From assembly GCA_015067895.1 (NCBI GenBank), contig SVLP01000058.1, positions 1-8,482 of the forward strand: 8,482 nucleotides of DNA, given 5' to 3'. Source of the DNA: Oscillospiraceae bacterium. Lineage in GTDB: Bacteria; Bacillota_A; Clostridia; Oscillospirales; Oscillospiraceae. Below the pieces are notes generated by a model. It was not told where the DNA came from. It ran no database searches and was given only the letters and a program-made list of their open reading frames with translations. Both the position numbers and the translations under genes were made by a program. Below, piece after piece: positions 1 through 7,339 of this stretch (the stretch's first letter is position 1; each line of letters starts with the position of its first letter).

Positions 1-389
1 CCGAGGAGCGCTACAACGGCAAGTGCAACATGGCCAACTACCACTGGAATTCCAACCCCGACATGCCCGGCACCCTGGGCCGTCCCTGGGAGGCCTACAC
101 CAATGACATCACCAGGATCGTCATTGAGAGCGGCGTCAACTCCGTGGGCCAGATGGCCTTCTACGGCCTGCCCAACCTGACCGAGGTCGTCCTGGCGGAC
201 TCCGTGGATGATATCCGCAACTACGCCTTCAAGAACTGCACCAGCCTGACCACCATCGACCTGAACAAGGTCGTTGTCCTGCGCGAGGGCGCCTTCTACG
301 GCTGCTCCAGCCTGACCGACGTGGACTACTCCAACGTCGTGGTCATCGCAGAGTGGGTCTTCTCCCGCACCGGCGTCACCTATCCCTGA
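1..389 (+). CDS. BspA-type leucine-rich-repeat surface protein, C-terminal part (5' end outside window)
   Basis: The reading frame (codons from base 3) is open to the left edge, so the first ATG at 30 is probably internal and the gene is 5'-truncated by the window. The visible part has the pattern of BspA/LRR_5 proteins: an MPG...RPW segment, then ITRIVIESGVNSVG, then repeats of about 20-23 residues built as 'aFygc.sLt.v.l...v..I...AF' (MAFYGLPNLTEVVL, YAFKNCTSLTTIDL, GAFYGCSSLTDVDY, WVFSRTGVTYP). The protein ends directly after the last repeat, with no LPXTG or other anchor. Such proteins are usually secreted or surface-exposed and involved in binding, but the signal peptide would lie outside the window and the ligand cannot be inferred. 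A strong terminator follows 17 nt after the stop, so this is the last gene of its transcript. Confidence 0.85.
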   Translation, partial: EERYNGKCNMANYHWNSNPDMPGTLGRPWEAYTNDITRIVIESGVNSVGQMAFYGLPNLTEVVLADSVDDIRNYAFKNCTSLTTIDLNKVVVLREGAFYGCSSLTDVDYSNVVVIAEWVFSRTGVTYP

Positions 390-405
390 TCCCGCATAAC
401 ACCCC

Positions 406-432
406 GGGCGGCCCGAAAGGGCCGCCCTTTTT
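406..432 (+). terminator. Rho-independent terminator of the LRR gene
   Basis: A perfect 9-bp GC stem (406-414 with 419-427) has a GAAA tetraloop and is followed directly by five Ts. It lies 17 nt after the LRR stop codon and closes that transcript before the GH3 promoter region. Confidence 0.93.
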
Positions 433-450
433 CCATGCTGCAATACAAAA

Positions 451-586
451 GTGCTGAGTTCTGAGGGCTGAGTGCTGAGTTTTTTTCCTGTATTTCTGCA
501 TATTCCTTTATTTCTGAGACATTTTGTGATATATTGACGACAGGAAAACACGCATCACTCAGAACTCAGCACTCAGCATTCAGCAC
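451..586. repeat. 136-bp inverted-repeat element made of TGCTGAGT-like tandem units
   Basis: Two 30-bp arms (451-480 and 557-586) are inverted copies matching at 26 of 30 positions. Each arm is itself built from short direct repeats of the type 'ctgagtg' / 'tgctgagt'. The 76-bp core is AT-rich, unlike the surrounding DNA, and holds the likely promoter of the downstream GH3 gene. The right arm lies in the GH3 5' leader. Its small size, lack of coding capacity and inverted ends suggest a non-autonomous dispersed element. No clear target-site duplication is visible. The function is unknown. Confidence 0.75.
507..535 (+). promoter_or_regulatory. Probable extended -10 promoter of the GH3 gene
   Basis: TATATT at 530-535 is preceded by TG at 527-528, giving an extended -10 (TGATATATT). 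A weak -35-like TTTATT sits at 507-512 with 17-bp spacing. It lies in the AT-rich core between the two arms of the inverted repeat, so the transcript would start near 542 and carry the right arm in its leader. Confidence 0.5.
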
Positions 587-596
587 TATTACAGAA

Positions 597-603
597 AGAG
601 GGG
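597..603 (+). promoter_or_regulatory. Ribosome binding site that fixes the GH3 start at 609
   Basis: AGAGGGG lies 5 nt before ATG 609. The longer frame from TTG 534 has no ribosome site, starts inside the -10 box and would translate the inverted-repeat arm, so the 609 start is preferred. Confidence 0.75.
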
Positions 604-608
604 TCATT

Positions 609-3077
609 ATGGAACTGCGAACCAAAGCCAGCCGCTCCAATGCTGTCACCGACCGGGAGCGGGAGAATCTTCAGGTTGCCTACCGGGCCGCCTGCGAGGG
701 CGTCGTGCTGCTGAAAAACGACGGCGCGCTGCCCTTTTCCACGAAAAAGGTGGCCCTCTACGGCCCCGGCGCGTCCATGACCATCAAGGGCGGCACCGGC
801 TCCGGCGAGGTCAACGAGCGCCACTCCGTCACCATCCTGGAGGGCCTGAAAAACAGGGGCTTCACCGTGACCACCGAAAACTGGATCGCGGATTTCGAGA
901 AATTCTACGCCGAAGCCGAGGCCGCCTACAGGGTGGAAAAGCGCAAGCGGGTGAATCTGCTGAAGCCCAACTCCATCATGCAGATGCTCTTCGACAACTT
1001 CCGCACCCCCGCAGGCCCCGCCATCACCGAAAATTATGTCAACCAAAGTGACACCGATTCCTGCATCTACGTGGTGGCCCGCCAGGCGGGCGAGGGCGGC
1101 GACCGGAAGGCCGAGCAGGGCGACTACCTGCTGACCGACGATGAGGTGGCGGCCATCCAGGTCTGCGCCGCCAGCTACGAAAAGTTCGTGCTGGTCATCA
1201 ACTGCGGCTCTTCCATGGATCTGTCCGTCCTGGACACCATCCCCGGCGTCAACGCCATCCTCTACATCTGCCAGCTGGGCACCGAGGGCGGCAACGCGGT
1301 AGCGGATATCCTGGCAGGCAGCGTCAATCCCAGCGGCAAGCTGGCGGACACCTGGGCGAGAAGCTACGAGGACATCCCCTTCGCCATGGAGTATGGCTCC
1401 CTGAAGGTTGACCTGGAGAACGAATATTACAACGAGGGCATCTACGTGGGATACCGCTACTTCGATTCCTTCGGCATCGAACCGAGATACCCCTTCGGCT
1501 TCGGCCTGAGCTACACCGACTTCACCGTCAAGTGCGCCGAAGTCCACGCGGACGGCACGGCCGTGCACCTGAAGGCCGCCGTCACCAACACCGGCAGCTG
1601 CAGCGGCAAGGAGGTGGCCCAGCTCTACGTGTCCGCGCCGGAGGACGGGCTCATCAAGGAATACCAGTCCCTGGCGGCCTTCGCCAAGACGAAGGAGCTG
1701 GCTCCCGGTGAAACGGAAACGCTGGAGCTGACCTTCGACCTGCGGGAGCTGGCCAGCTTCCGGGAGCCCGACGGTGCCTTCGTGCTGGACGCGGGCGACT
1801 ATGTGCTGCGGCTTGGCAATTCCTCCCGAAACACGGAGCCTGCGGCGGTGCTGAATCTGGCAAACACGGTCATCGTCTCCCGCCACGACCACATCTGCCC
1901 CACCCTCCAGCCCATCAAAGAGCTCCAGGCTCCCGCAAGAGCCCGGGAGACCCTGGCTCCCGGCCTGCCCCGGATCCCCCTGGACGCCGACGCCTTCGTT
2001 ACCGCGGCCTACACCTATGAGGATCGTCCCCTCTACCCCGACGACCGGACGCGGGAATTCGTGGAGCAGCTGACGGACGAGGAGCTGGTGGACATCGTCG
2101 TCGGCATCGGCATGTTCGGCGGCGAGAAGAAGTTCGACCTGCCCGGCTCTGTCGGCAACACCACCAGCAAGTTCTGGGATCGGGGCCTTGCCAACGTGGC
2201 CCTCTGCGACGGCCCTGCGGGCCTGCGCATCCAGAAGCACTCCACCGTGGACAAGAAGGGCAAGATCAAGCCCGTGGAGATGGCCATGTCCATCTTCGAG
2301 GCGGCCCCCGGCTTCGTCAAGAAGCTCATGACCGGCGACCCCAACAAGGAGGAGTCCCTCTACCAGTTCACCACTGCCTTCCCCGTCACCGCCGCCCTGG
2401 CCCAGACCTGGAACGCGCCCTTGCTGGAGGAGGTGGGCAATGCCATCTACCGGGAGATGAAGGAGTACGGCTGCACCTACTGGCTGGCTCCGGCGGTGAA
2501 CATCCACCGCAATCCTCTCTGCGGCCGGAACTTCGAATACTACTCCGAGGATCCCCGGCTGACGGGCTACCTCGCCGCCGCCATCACCCGGGGCGTCCAG
2601 CGCGAGCCCGGCTTCTACGTCACCGTCAAGCACTTCGCCTGCAACAACCAGGAGGACAACCGGAATTTCGTCTCCTCCAACCTCTCCGAGCGGGCCCTGC
2701 GCGAAATATATCTGCGGGCCTTTGAGTATCCCGTCCGCCACGGTGGGGCCAAGGCCATCATGACCTCCTACAACCGGGTCAACGGCATCTACTCCCCCAA
2801 TTCCTACGACCTGTGCACCAAGGTGCTGCGCTGCGAGTGGGGCTTCGAGGGCGTGGTCATGACCGACTGGTTCTCCACCAACAAGGGTCAGGCCAGCTCC
2901 GCCACCGCCATCGCGGCGGGCAACGATCTCATCATGCCCGGCGGCGGCAGCTTCAAGAAGGACATCCTGGCGGGCTTGAAGGATGGCCGCACCAGCCGCG
3001 ACGACCTGATCCGCTGCTGTGCCAACGTGGTCAAGTCCATCCTGGACTCCCAGACCCAGCGGGATTATATCGGATAA
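609..3077 (+). CDS. Glycoside hydrolase family 3, permuted domain order (beta-glucosidase type)
   Basis: The product has 822 residues and no signal peptide, so it is probably cytoplasmic. It should hydrolyse beta-linked glucosides or related glycosides with retention. Domain order is reversed relative to most GH3 enzymes. The alpha/beta sandwich comes first (about 15-300, with EGVVLLKNDGALPF and PFGFGLSY at 295-302). A fibronectin-III-like domain follows (about 312-390). The TIM barrel comes last (about 485-815). The nucleophile is expected to be Asp753 in GVVMTDW. Glu162 in GEGGDR fits the acid/base of this type. Substrate-pocket motifs are Asp534 (LCDGPAGLR), Gly639-Arg640 (GRNFEYYSEDP) and Lys674-His675 (KHF). 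This order is known from Ruminococcus albus and Butyrivibrio fibrisolvens beta-glucosidases, so the gene looks intact. ATG 609 is chosen because AGAGGGG (597-603) precedes it by 5 nt. The in-frame TTG at 534 lies within the promoter and repeat. Substrate (glucoside, xyloside or other) cannot be decided from sequence. Confidence 0.93.
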   Translation: MELRTKASRSNAVTDRERENLQVAYRAACEGVVLLKNDGALPFSTKKVALYGPGASMTIKGGTGSGEVNERHSVTILEGLKNRGFTVTTENWIADFEKFYAEAEAAYRVEKRKRVNLLKPNSIMQMLFDNFRTPAGPAITENYVNQSDTDSCIYVVARQAGEGGDRKAEQGDYLLTDDEVAAIQVCAASYEKFVLVINCGSSMDLSVLDTIPGVNAILYICQLGTEGGNAVADILAGSVNPSGKLADTWARSYEDIPFAMEYGSLKVDLENEYYNEGIYVGYRYFDSFGIEPRYPFGFGLSYTDFTVKCAEVHADGTAVHLKAAVTNTGSCSGKEVAQLYVSAPEDGLIKEYQSLAAFAKTKELAPGETETLELTFDLRELASFREPDGAFVLDAGDYVLRLGNSSRNTEPAAVLNLANTVIVSRHDHICPTLQPIKELQAPARARETLAPGLPRIPLDADAFVTAAYTYEDRPLYPDDRTREFVEQLTDEELVDIVVGIGMFGGEKKFDLPGSVGNTTSKFWDRGLANVALCDGPAGLRIQKHSTVDKKGKIKPVEMAMSIFEAAPGFVKKLMTGDPNKEESLYQFTTAFPVTAALAQTWNAPLLEEVGNAIYREMKEYGCTYWLAPAVNIHRNPLCGRNFEYYSEDPRLTGYLAAAITRGVQREPGFYVTVKHFACNNQEDNRNFVSSNLSERALREIYLRAFEYPVRHGGAKAIMTSYNRVNGIYSPNSYDLCTKVLRCEWGFEGVVMTDWFSTNKGQASSATAIAAGNDLIMPGGGSFKKDILAGLKDGRTSRDDLIRCCANVVKSILDSQTQRDYIG

Positions 3078-3085
3078 ACGCACGA

Positions 3086-3111
3086 AAGCCCTCCCGTTTC
3101 CGGGAGGGCTT
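3086..3111 (+). terminator. Terminator hairpin after the GH3 gene
   Basis: A perfect 11-bp stem (3086-3096 with 3101-3111) has a TTTC loop and starts 9 nt after the GH3 stop. The T-tract after it is poor (TTAGTTAG), so termination may be partial or helped by the hairpin repeat downstream. Confidence 0.7.
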
Positions 3112-3128
3112 AGTTAGTCGAAGAACCC

Positions 3129-3307
3129 CTTGCCTCCCCCATTTATGGGGGAGGTGGCCCGGTGGATTCGGGCACAGCCCGGAGCCGCCGGGTCGGAGGG
3201 GGCTGCCCGCTTTTCGTCGAAAAGCGGGCATTTCCTCATATTTGCTTCGCAAATATGAGGACTCCCCCCGGCCTTCGGCCACCCCCCTCATAAATGCGGG
3301 GGGCAAG
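3129..3307. repeat. 179-bp palindromic multi-hairpin repeat between convergent genes
   Basis: The ends (3129-3159 and 3277-3307) are imperfect 31-bp inverted copies, each also a hairpin around 'CATTTATG'. Between them lie a hairpin with a 12-bp stem (3204-3215 with 3219-3230), a second with a 12-bp stem (3234-3245 with 3249-3260) and a small GGCC-TTC-GGCC hairpin (3270-3280). The left 31 bp recur identically at 8295-8325, so this is a dispersed family. It has no coding capacity. It sits exactly between two convergent transcription units, where its hairpins could act as a bidirectional terminator or mRNA end-stabiliser. This role is inferred. Similar cassettes are common between genes in Oscillospiraceae, as far as I recall. 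Confidence 0.8.
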
Positions 3308-3327
3308 AAAACCACATTCCTTTTCGC

Positions 3328-3990
3328 TTAATCCACGATCTCAAACGCCTCGTCGATCTCGACTGCGTACTCGGGCCGGAAGGGCTGTCTGCCGAACCGC
3401 GTCCAGGGGAAGCGGGTGTCCCGGAAGACCTGGGCGTAGAATTCGCCGATCTGCTCCCATTCGCTCAGCTCCAGCTCCGCGATCCGGGTCTGGTCGATGG
3501 GCACCCGCTTGGTTTTGCAGGGCAGGGGCCGGGCGGTGTCGCCGGGCTTTGCCAGCAGGAGCTTGATGTGCAGATCCTCGGTCAGATAGGCGGCGGCCAG
3601 CTCGCTGCCGTCCAGCTGCTCCAGATAGTCCTGCACCAGCGTCTCCCGATACCGCTCGATCTCCTCATTGCGCCGCTGGCGTTTCCAGTCCCGGTACTGC
3701 ATCAGATCCCGGGCCAGACCCAGCTCCAGAATCAGGCCCACCACCGCCGCATCGTCCAGAAAACCGGCGAAGGGGATGATGTCCAAAATCAGGTCGATGG
3801 GGCTGAAGGCGTAAAACAGGGCGGCGAGGATGCCGATGACCGTGCCCCGGGGCAGATTTTCGTAGATGCCCTTGAAGCAGTCGGAGACCAGCTCCGTCAT
3901 GGTGATGAGATCCTCCACCAGATTGCCGATGACCGGGGCCCTGCGGATGCGCTCCAGCCATGCGGCGACTTTTTCCAGAAATCGTTCCAT
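3328..3990 (-). CDS. DUF1232 (YkvA-like) membrane protein, 220 aa
   Basis: The diagnostic DUF1232 motif is clear at residues 63-80: SPIDLILDIIPFAGFLDD. It is flanked by hydrophobic stretches at about 50-62 and 70-92, so one or two membrane segments are likely. The domain normally makes up most of a protein of 80-130 residues. Here it has an amphipathic N-terminal helical region (1-48) and a long charged C-terminal part (100-220) that I do not recognise. The molecular function of the family is unknown. It is the last gene of the four-gene operon. AGGAGGT (3997-4003) lies 6 nt before the ATG and overlaps the stop codon of the upstream glycosidase gene, leaving a 4-nt gap, so the two are probably translationally linked. 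No dedicated terminator is visible before the hairpin repeat at 3307. Confidence 0.87.
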   Translation of the reverse strand: MERFLEKVAAWLERIRRAPVIGNLVEDLITMTELVSDCFKGIYENLPRGTVIGILAALFYAFSPIDLILDIIPFAGFLDDAAVVGLILELGLARDLMQYRDWKRQRRNEEIERYRETLVQDYLEQLDGSELAAAYLTEDLHIKLLLAKPGDTARPLPCKTKRVPIDQTRIAELELSEWEQIGEFYAQVFRDTRFPWTRFGRQPFRPEYAVEIDEAFEIVD

Positions 3991-3994
3991 CGCG

Positions 3995-5362
3995 TTACCT
4001 CCTGAGCCAGAGTTCCAGGGTTTGGGTGGTGCCGGGGGTGCCGTAGGGGATGGGGTCGTGGACGGGCATGCCGTCCAGGGTCATGCGTTCGATGCATGTG
4101 CCGTGGCCGTGCAGACGGATGTTCAGCGTCCAGCCCCGCAGGGTCAGACCGCAAAGGGCGGAATCCGCTAATCTTTCGGGGACGCAGGGCCGGAATTCGA
4201 CGGTTTCTTCTTCGGTTTGAATGCCGAACACGCCATGGAGGATCGCGCCCAGATAGCCCGTTGCAGACCAGGTCTGATCCACGCAGGAGTGCCACAGGTG
4301 GCCGGTGCAGCCGTCGCCGCCGATCTGCCAGCCGCCGTGGGGCTGGCCGTCATAGGGGCTGTAGATCTCCCGGAAGCCGCCGGAAAAGAGCTCCGTCAGG
4401 ATGTCCAGCTCCCGTTCGACCTCGTTTATCATGCCGCTTTTCGCGGCGGCCTGGATGTAGAAGCCATTGAGGAAGGGCCAGACCAGGTTGTTGTGCCGTC
4501 CGGGCCGGTCTTTTGAGAACAGGCCGGGGAAGGGCGGCATAATGGAGGGGATGCCGTACCGCTCCCGCTCCAGATACCCCAGAACTTCGCCGGGGAACAG
4601 GCCGAAGAGCACACCGAAGGCGTAGCCCGCCAGCTCCTTGGAATCGTCCCGGCGGCCGTCGGGGTAGAGGATGTAGCTTAAGGAGCCGTCCGGCTTTTGG
4701 AACCGGCGCAGGTTCTCCCGGAGGGCCAGCCATTCCCCCTCGTCCCCGCCCATCCGGGCATGGATCCGCAGGGCCTCGCAGTAGAGCACATTGGTGCTCA
4801 GGCAGAAGATGCGGTCGCACCTGGGGTGATCGCCCACAAAGGAGGAGTCCACCCCCGGCTCGTAAAGCTCCTTCGGATACCCGGCGATGCCGTCGTTGAA
4901 GAAGGAGCCGCCGCGATACAGCCCGAAGGTCTCGTCGAACCGCTCCTCCCTCAGCTGCTTCAGGGAGCGTTCGGTAATGCCCCTGGCAAGCTCCAGAAAT
5001 TCCCGGTCGCCGGTGCTGAGGTAATACTGCCACGCGCCGATGATCCACACCACCCGATCCCACTTCTGGGAGTCGGGCTGGATGATGGGCAGGCCGTTTT
5101 CGTCCGGGGTGCAGACCGCAAGCAGGGTATCCCGGGCCACCTCGGGGGCCAGGAGCCGCCCGGCGTTCCAGGTGTTCACCGCCGCGTCCCGGGTCCAGGG
5201 GGTGGAATAGTCCCCGCCCGCCCGGAACATCCGCTTCCCTTTCAGAAGGCCGGTGGAATTATAAAGGTTGTGGTCACAGGGGACGGAGTTGATGCAAAGC
5301 AGATTGTCCACAGCGGCATCGAAGCATCGTTGGATGCGCCGGTCTGTCAGCGCCGCCCTCAT
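3995..5362 (-). CDS. Six-hairpin (alpha/alpha)6-barrel glycosidase, MGH1/GH63-like
   Basis: The product has 455 residues and no signal peptide, so it is probably cytoplasmic. It reads as a six-hairpin glycosidase related to the amylo-alpha-1,6-glucosidase / mannosylglycerate-hydrolase-like / GH63 group, an inverting fold. Recognisable stretches are YSTPWTRDAAVNTW (52-65, Asp59 a candidate catalytic acid), GGSFFNDGIAGYP (151-163), RHNNLVWPFLNGFY (289-302) and VDQTWSATGYLGAILHGVFG (361-380). A short beta-sandwich tail follows (about 383-455), as often seen in these enzymes. The substrate is not evident. The start chosen is ATG 5362, which overlaps the stop of the MATE gene in an ATGA arrangement. 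The open frame continues upstream to 5644, but that part is an out-of-frame reading of the transporter gene. Only a weak GGAAG precedes the ATG, so re-initiation after the transporter gene is likely. Family-level assignment is moderate; the fold is more certain than the reaction. Confidence 0.8.
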   Translation of the reverse strand: MRAALTDRRIQRCFDAAVDNLLCINSVPCDHNLYNSTGLLKGKRMFRAGGDYSTPWTRDAAVNTWNAGRLLAPEVARDTLLAVCTPDENGLPIIQPDSQKWDRVVWIIGAWQYYLSTGDREFLELARGITERSLKQLREERFDETFGLYRGGSFFNDGIAGYPKELYEPGVDSSFVGDHPRCDRIFCLSTNVLYCEALRIHARMGGDEGEWLALRENLRRFQKPDGSLSYILYPDGRRDDSKELAGYAFGVLFGLFPGEVLGYLERERYGIPSIMPPFPGLFSKDRPGRHNNLVWPFLNGFYIQAAAKSGMINEVERELDILTELFSGGFREIYSPYDGQPHGGWQIGGDGCTGHLWHSCVDQTWSATGYLGAILHGVFGIQTEEETVEFRPCVPERLADSALCGLTLRGWTLNIRLHGHGTCIERMTLDGMPVHDPIPYGTPGTTQTLELWLRR

Positions 5363-6690
5363 GCGTAGTGGTACCGCTTCCGGTACTTGACCATAAAGAA
5401 GGCCGTCAGAGTCAGGGAGCCCAGCTCCGCCGCCAGCACCGACCACCAGATGCCGTCCAGCTCGAAGAGCATGGGCAGCACCAGGACCGCCGCGATCTGG
5501 AAGACCAGGGTACGCAGGAAGGAGATCAGCGCGGAGATCAGGCCGTTGTTCAGCGCCGTGAAGAAACTGGAGCCGAAGATGTTGAAGCCGCACAGCAGGA
5601 AGCTCAGGATATAGATCCGGAAGCCCCGGGTGGTCATATCCCACAGGCCGGCATCATAGCTGACGAACACCCCCGCCAGAGGCCGGGACACCAGCTCCGC
5701 CGCGCCGGTCAGCACGACGGCGAAGACGGCCAGCAGAGTCAGACACTTGCGCAGGACGTTTTTCAGTTCCGGGTGGTTCTGAGCACCGTGGTTGAAGCCG
5801 ATGACCGGAGCCGCGCCGATGGACAGTCCCACGAAGACGGCGATGAAGATGAAGTTGACATACATGATGACGCCGTAGGCAGCGATGCCGTCCTCCCCGG
5901 CGTAGGCCATGAGCTGGAGGTTATAGAGCATGGAGACCAGACTCATGCTCAGGTTGCTCATGAGCTCCGAGGAGCCGTTGGTGGCGGTGCGCAGCAGCGC
6001 TTTGCCGTCGAACTTGCACGTTCCCAGCCGCAGGAGGCTCTTATTGGGCCGCACAAAGTAGACGATAGGGATGATCGCACCGATGGTCTGGGCGATGGCG
6101 GTGGCACAGGCCGCGCCGATCAGGCCCCAGCGGAAAACGCCCACGAACAGGGCGTCCAGGACGATGTTGATGCAGCCCGCCGCCACGGTCATACCGAGGG
6201 AGAGGTTGGGCTTTTCCGCAGCGATGCAGAAGCTCTGGAAGGCATACTGGAGGATATAGGCGGTGAGCACCGACTGGACGATATAGCCGTAGGTCACCGC
6301 GTCCTCCAGCATCTGACCCTGGGCGCCCAGGGCGATGGCCGCCGGGCGCATGAAGGCCATGGACAGCACCGTCAGGATGCCGCCGCCGATGAGGGCGGTG
6401 TAGGTCAGCAGGGAGAAAAGCTCGTTGGCCCGCTTTTTGTCGCCCATGCCCAATGTCATGGAGACCAGGGCGGTACCGCCGGTGCCCACCATGAAGCCCA
6501 GGGTACCGAAGACCATCAGGTAGGGCATGATGAGGTTGATGGCGGCGAAGGCGGTCTTGCCCGCAAAATTGGACACGAAGATGCCGTCCACCACGCCGTA
6601 GATGGATGTGAAGATCATCATGACGATGGAAGGCAGGGTGAAGCGGAGCAGACGGGAGTAGGTAAAGTGGTCAGATAATTGGATGGTCAT
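5359..6690 (-). CDS. MATE-family multidrug/small-molecule transporter, 443 aa
   Basis: A polytopic membrane protein of the usual MATE length (about 440-460 residues, normally 12 transmembrane helices in two bundles). Typical stretches are SIVMMIFTSIYGVVDGIFVSNFAG near the N-terminus, AINLIMPYLMVFGTLGFMVGTGG, and in the second half GLSIGAAPVIGFNHGAQ, the MATE signature region. MATE proteins are Na+ or H+ antiporters in the cytoplasmic membrane that export cationic drugs or metabolites. The true substrate here is unknown. ATG 6690 is chosen over the longer ATG at 6738 because GGAGGA (6696-6701) sits 5 nt before it. Its first 20 bp overlap the end of the kinase-like gene, and its stop overlaps the start of the glycosidase gene (ATGA). 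The coupling suggests a joint role with the glycosidase, for example handling of a glycosylated compound, but this is speculative. Confidence 0.95.
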   Translation of the reverse strand: MTIQLSDHFTYSRLLRFTLPSIVMMIFTSIYGVVDGIFVSNFAGKTAFAAINLIMPYLMVFGTLGFMVGTGGTALVSMTLGMGDKKRANELFSLLTYTALIGGGILTVLSMAFMRPAAIALGAQGQMLEDAVTYGYIVQSVLTAYILQYAFQSFCIAAEKPNLSLGMTVAAGCINIVLDALFVGVFRWGLIGAACATAIAQTIGAIIPIVYFVRPNKSLLRLGTCKFDGKALLRTATNGSSELMSNLSMSLVSMLYNLQLMAYAGEDGIAAYGVIMYVNFIFIAVFVGLSIGAAPVIGFNHGAQNHPELKNVLRKCLTLLAVFAVVLTGAAELVSRPLAGVFVSYDAGLWDMTTRGFRIYILSFLLCGFNIFGSSFFTALNNGLISALISFLRTLVFQIAAVLVLPMLFELDGIWWSVLAAELGSLTLTAFFMVKYRKRYHYA

Positions 6691-7198
6691 ACAGTTCCTC
6701 CCAATGAGGGTATTCTTTGTCAATGAGCACAAAATCATTGCCGAATTTGCTGCAAAGTGACAGATTCCGCTGGTTATCCCGGATCAGCTCTTCCGGATCC
6801 AGGTCGTCATACAGCCGCTGCTCGGCATCGTTGGCGTGGACGCGGATCTGGTCAAGATGCGTTTCGATGTAGGCCTTCGTCATGATGAGCCAGCAGCAAT
6901 GGATGTGTTTCAGATAGTCCTCATCAAAATCGCTCCGCCAGCTGTGGGGGATGTAGCAGCCCTCAATGATAAGACTCTGACCATTCTCGATGGCGGTCTT
7001 CACCATCTCCCGGACGATGGGCCAGAGATAGTCGGTCAGCAGATCATCATCGACGGGGGTCAGAGCGGTCTGACCGCTGCGGATCAGACCCATTTTCAGA
7101 TGGTCAATGGACAGGTATGGGACATGGTATCGCTCCAAAAGCTGCTGGGCGAGCTTGGTCTTGCCGGTGTGAGAACTGCCCGCGACAAAAATGATCAT
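6671..7198 (-). CDS. P-loop nucleotide-binding protein, small-molecule kinase-like, 175 aa
   Basis: The N-terminus carries a clear Walker A motif, GSSHTGKT (residues 7-14), right after a beta-strand (MIIFVA). An Asp-containing strand end (LSIDHLK, 29-35) and a second strand with acidic end (SLIIEG, 75-80) fit the small P-loop kinase fold (adenylate kinase / 2-phosphoglycerate kinase / zeta-toxin-like relatives). The substrate cannot be read from the sequence. It does not have a recognisable complete adenylate kinase lid, so it is not the housekeeping enzyme. The start ATG 7198 is supported by AGGAGG (7204-7209) 5 nt upstream. It is the first gene of the operon, about 47 nt downstream of the predicted transcription start, and its end overlaps the start of the MATE gene by 20 bp. 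Confidence 0.85.
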   Translation of the reverse strand: MIIFVAGSSHTGKTKLAQQLLERYHVPYLSIDHLKMGLIRSGQTALTPVDDDLLTDYLWPIVREMVKTAIENGQSLIIEGCYIPHSWRSDFDEDYLKHIHCCWLIMTKAYIETHLDQIRVHANDAEQRLYDDLDPEELIRDNQRNLSLCSKFGNDFVLIDKEYPHWEELYDHPII

Positions 7199-7252
7199 AG
7201 CGGCCTCCTATGGTAATACACAGAAAGGGACGCCATGCGCCCCATCGTTTTC

Positions 7253-7281
7253 AGAATATCACAGTCCCATCCCAATGTCAA
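7253..7281 (-). promoter_or_regulatory. Strong sigma-A promoter of the kinase-MATE-glycosidase-DUF1232 operon
   Basis: On the minus strand: TTGACA (7276-7281), 17 bp, then TATTCT (7253-7258), with TG one base upstream of the -10 (TGATATTCT). The predicted start is near 7246, giving a leader of about 47 nt. The same arrangement recurs at 7914-7942 in the second copy of the unit. Confidence 0.88.
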
Positions 7282-7339
7282 CGGGAAAATGGGCATTAAT
7301 CCCGGATTCTGCGTTTTCAACACAAGTTTTGCGGCGTTT

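Noticed and set aside
534..608. TTG start giving a 25-residue extension of the GH3 protein
   Set aside because: It begins inside the -10 box and translates the inverted-repeat arm, whereas ATG 609 has a good ribosome site.
573..3083. 836-codon open frame on the minus strand opposite the GH3 gene
   Set aside because: It lies entirely opposite a clear GH3 gene, has low-complexity Gly/Val/Ala/Asp-rich composition without domains, and has no ribosome site; it is a by-product of GC-rich codon use.
3129..3307. CRISPR array
   Set aside because: The repeated units are inverted hairpins of different sequence, without regularly spaced identical direct repeats and spacers, and there are no cas genes.
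5363..5644. 94-residue N-terminal extension of the six-hairpin glycosidase
   Set aside because: The extension is an out-of-frame reading of the transporter gene's 3' end; the ATGA overlap start at 5362 fits the operon.
5368..6678. 436-codon open frame on the plus strand opposite the MATE gene
   Set aside because: It is rich in Gln, Asp, Gly and His in the way expected from reversed hydrophobic codons, has no motif, and mirrors a well-supported transporter gene.
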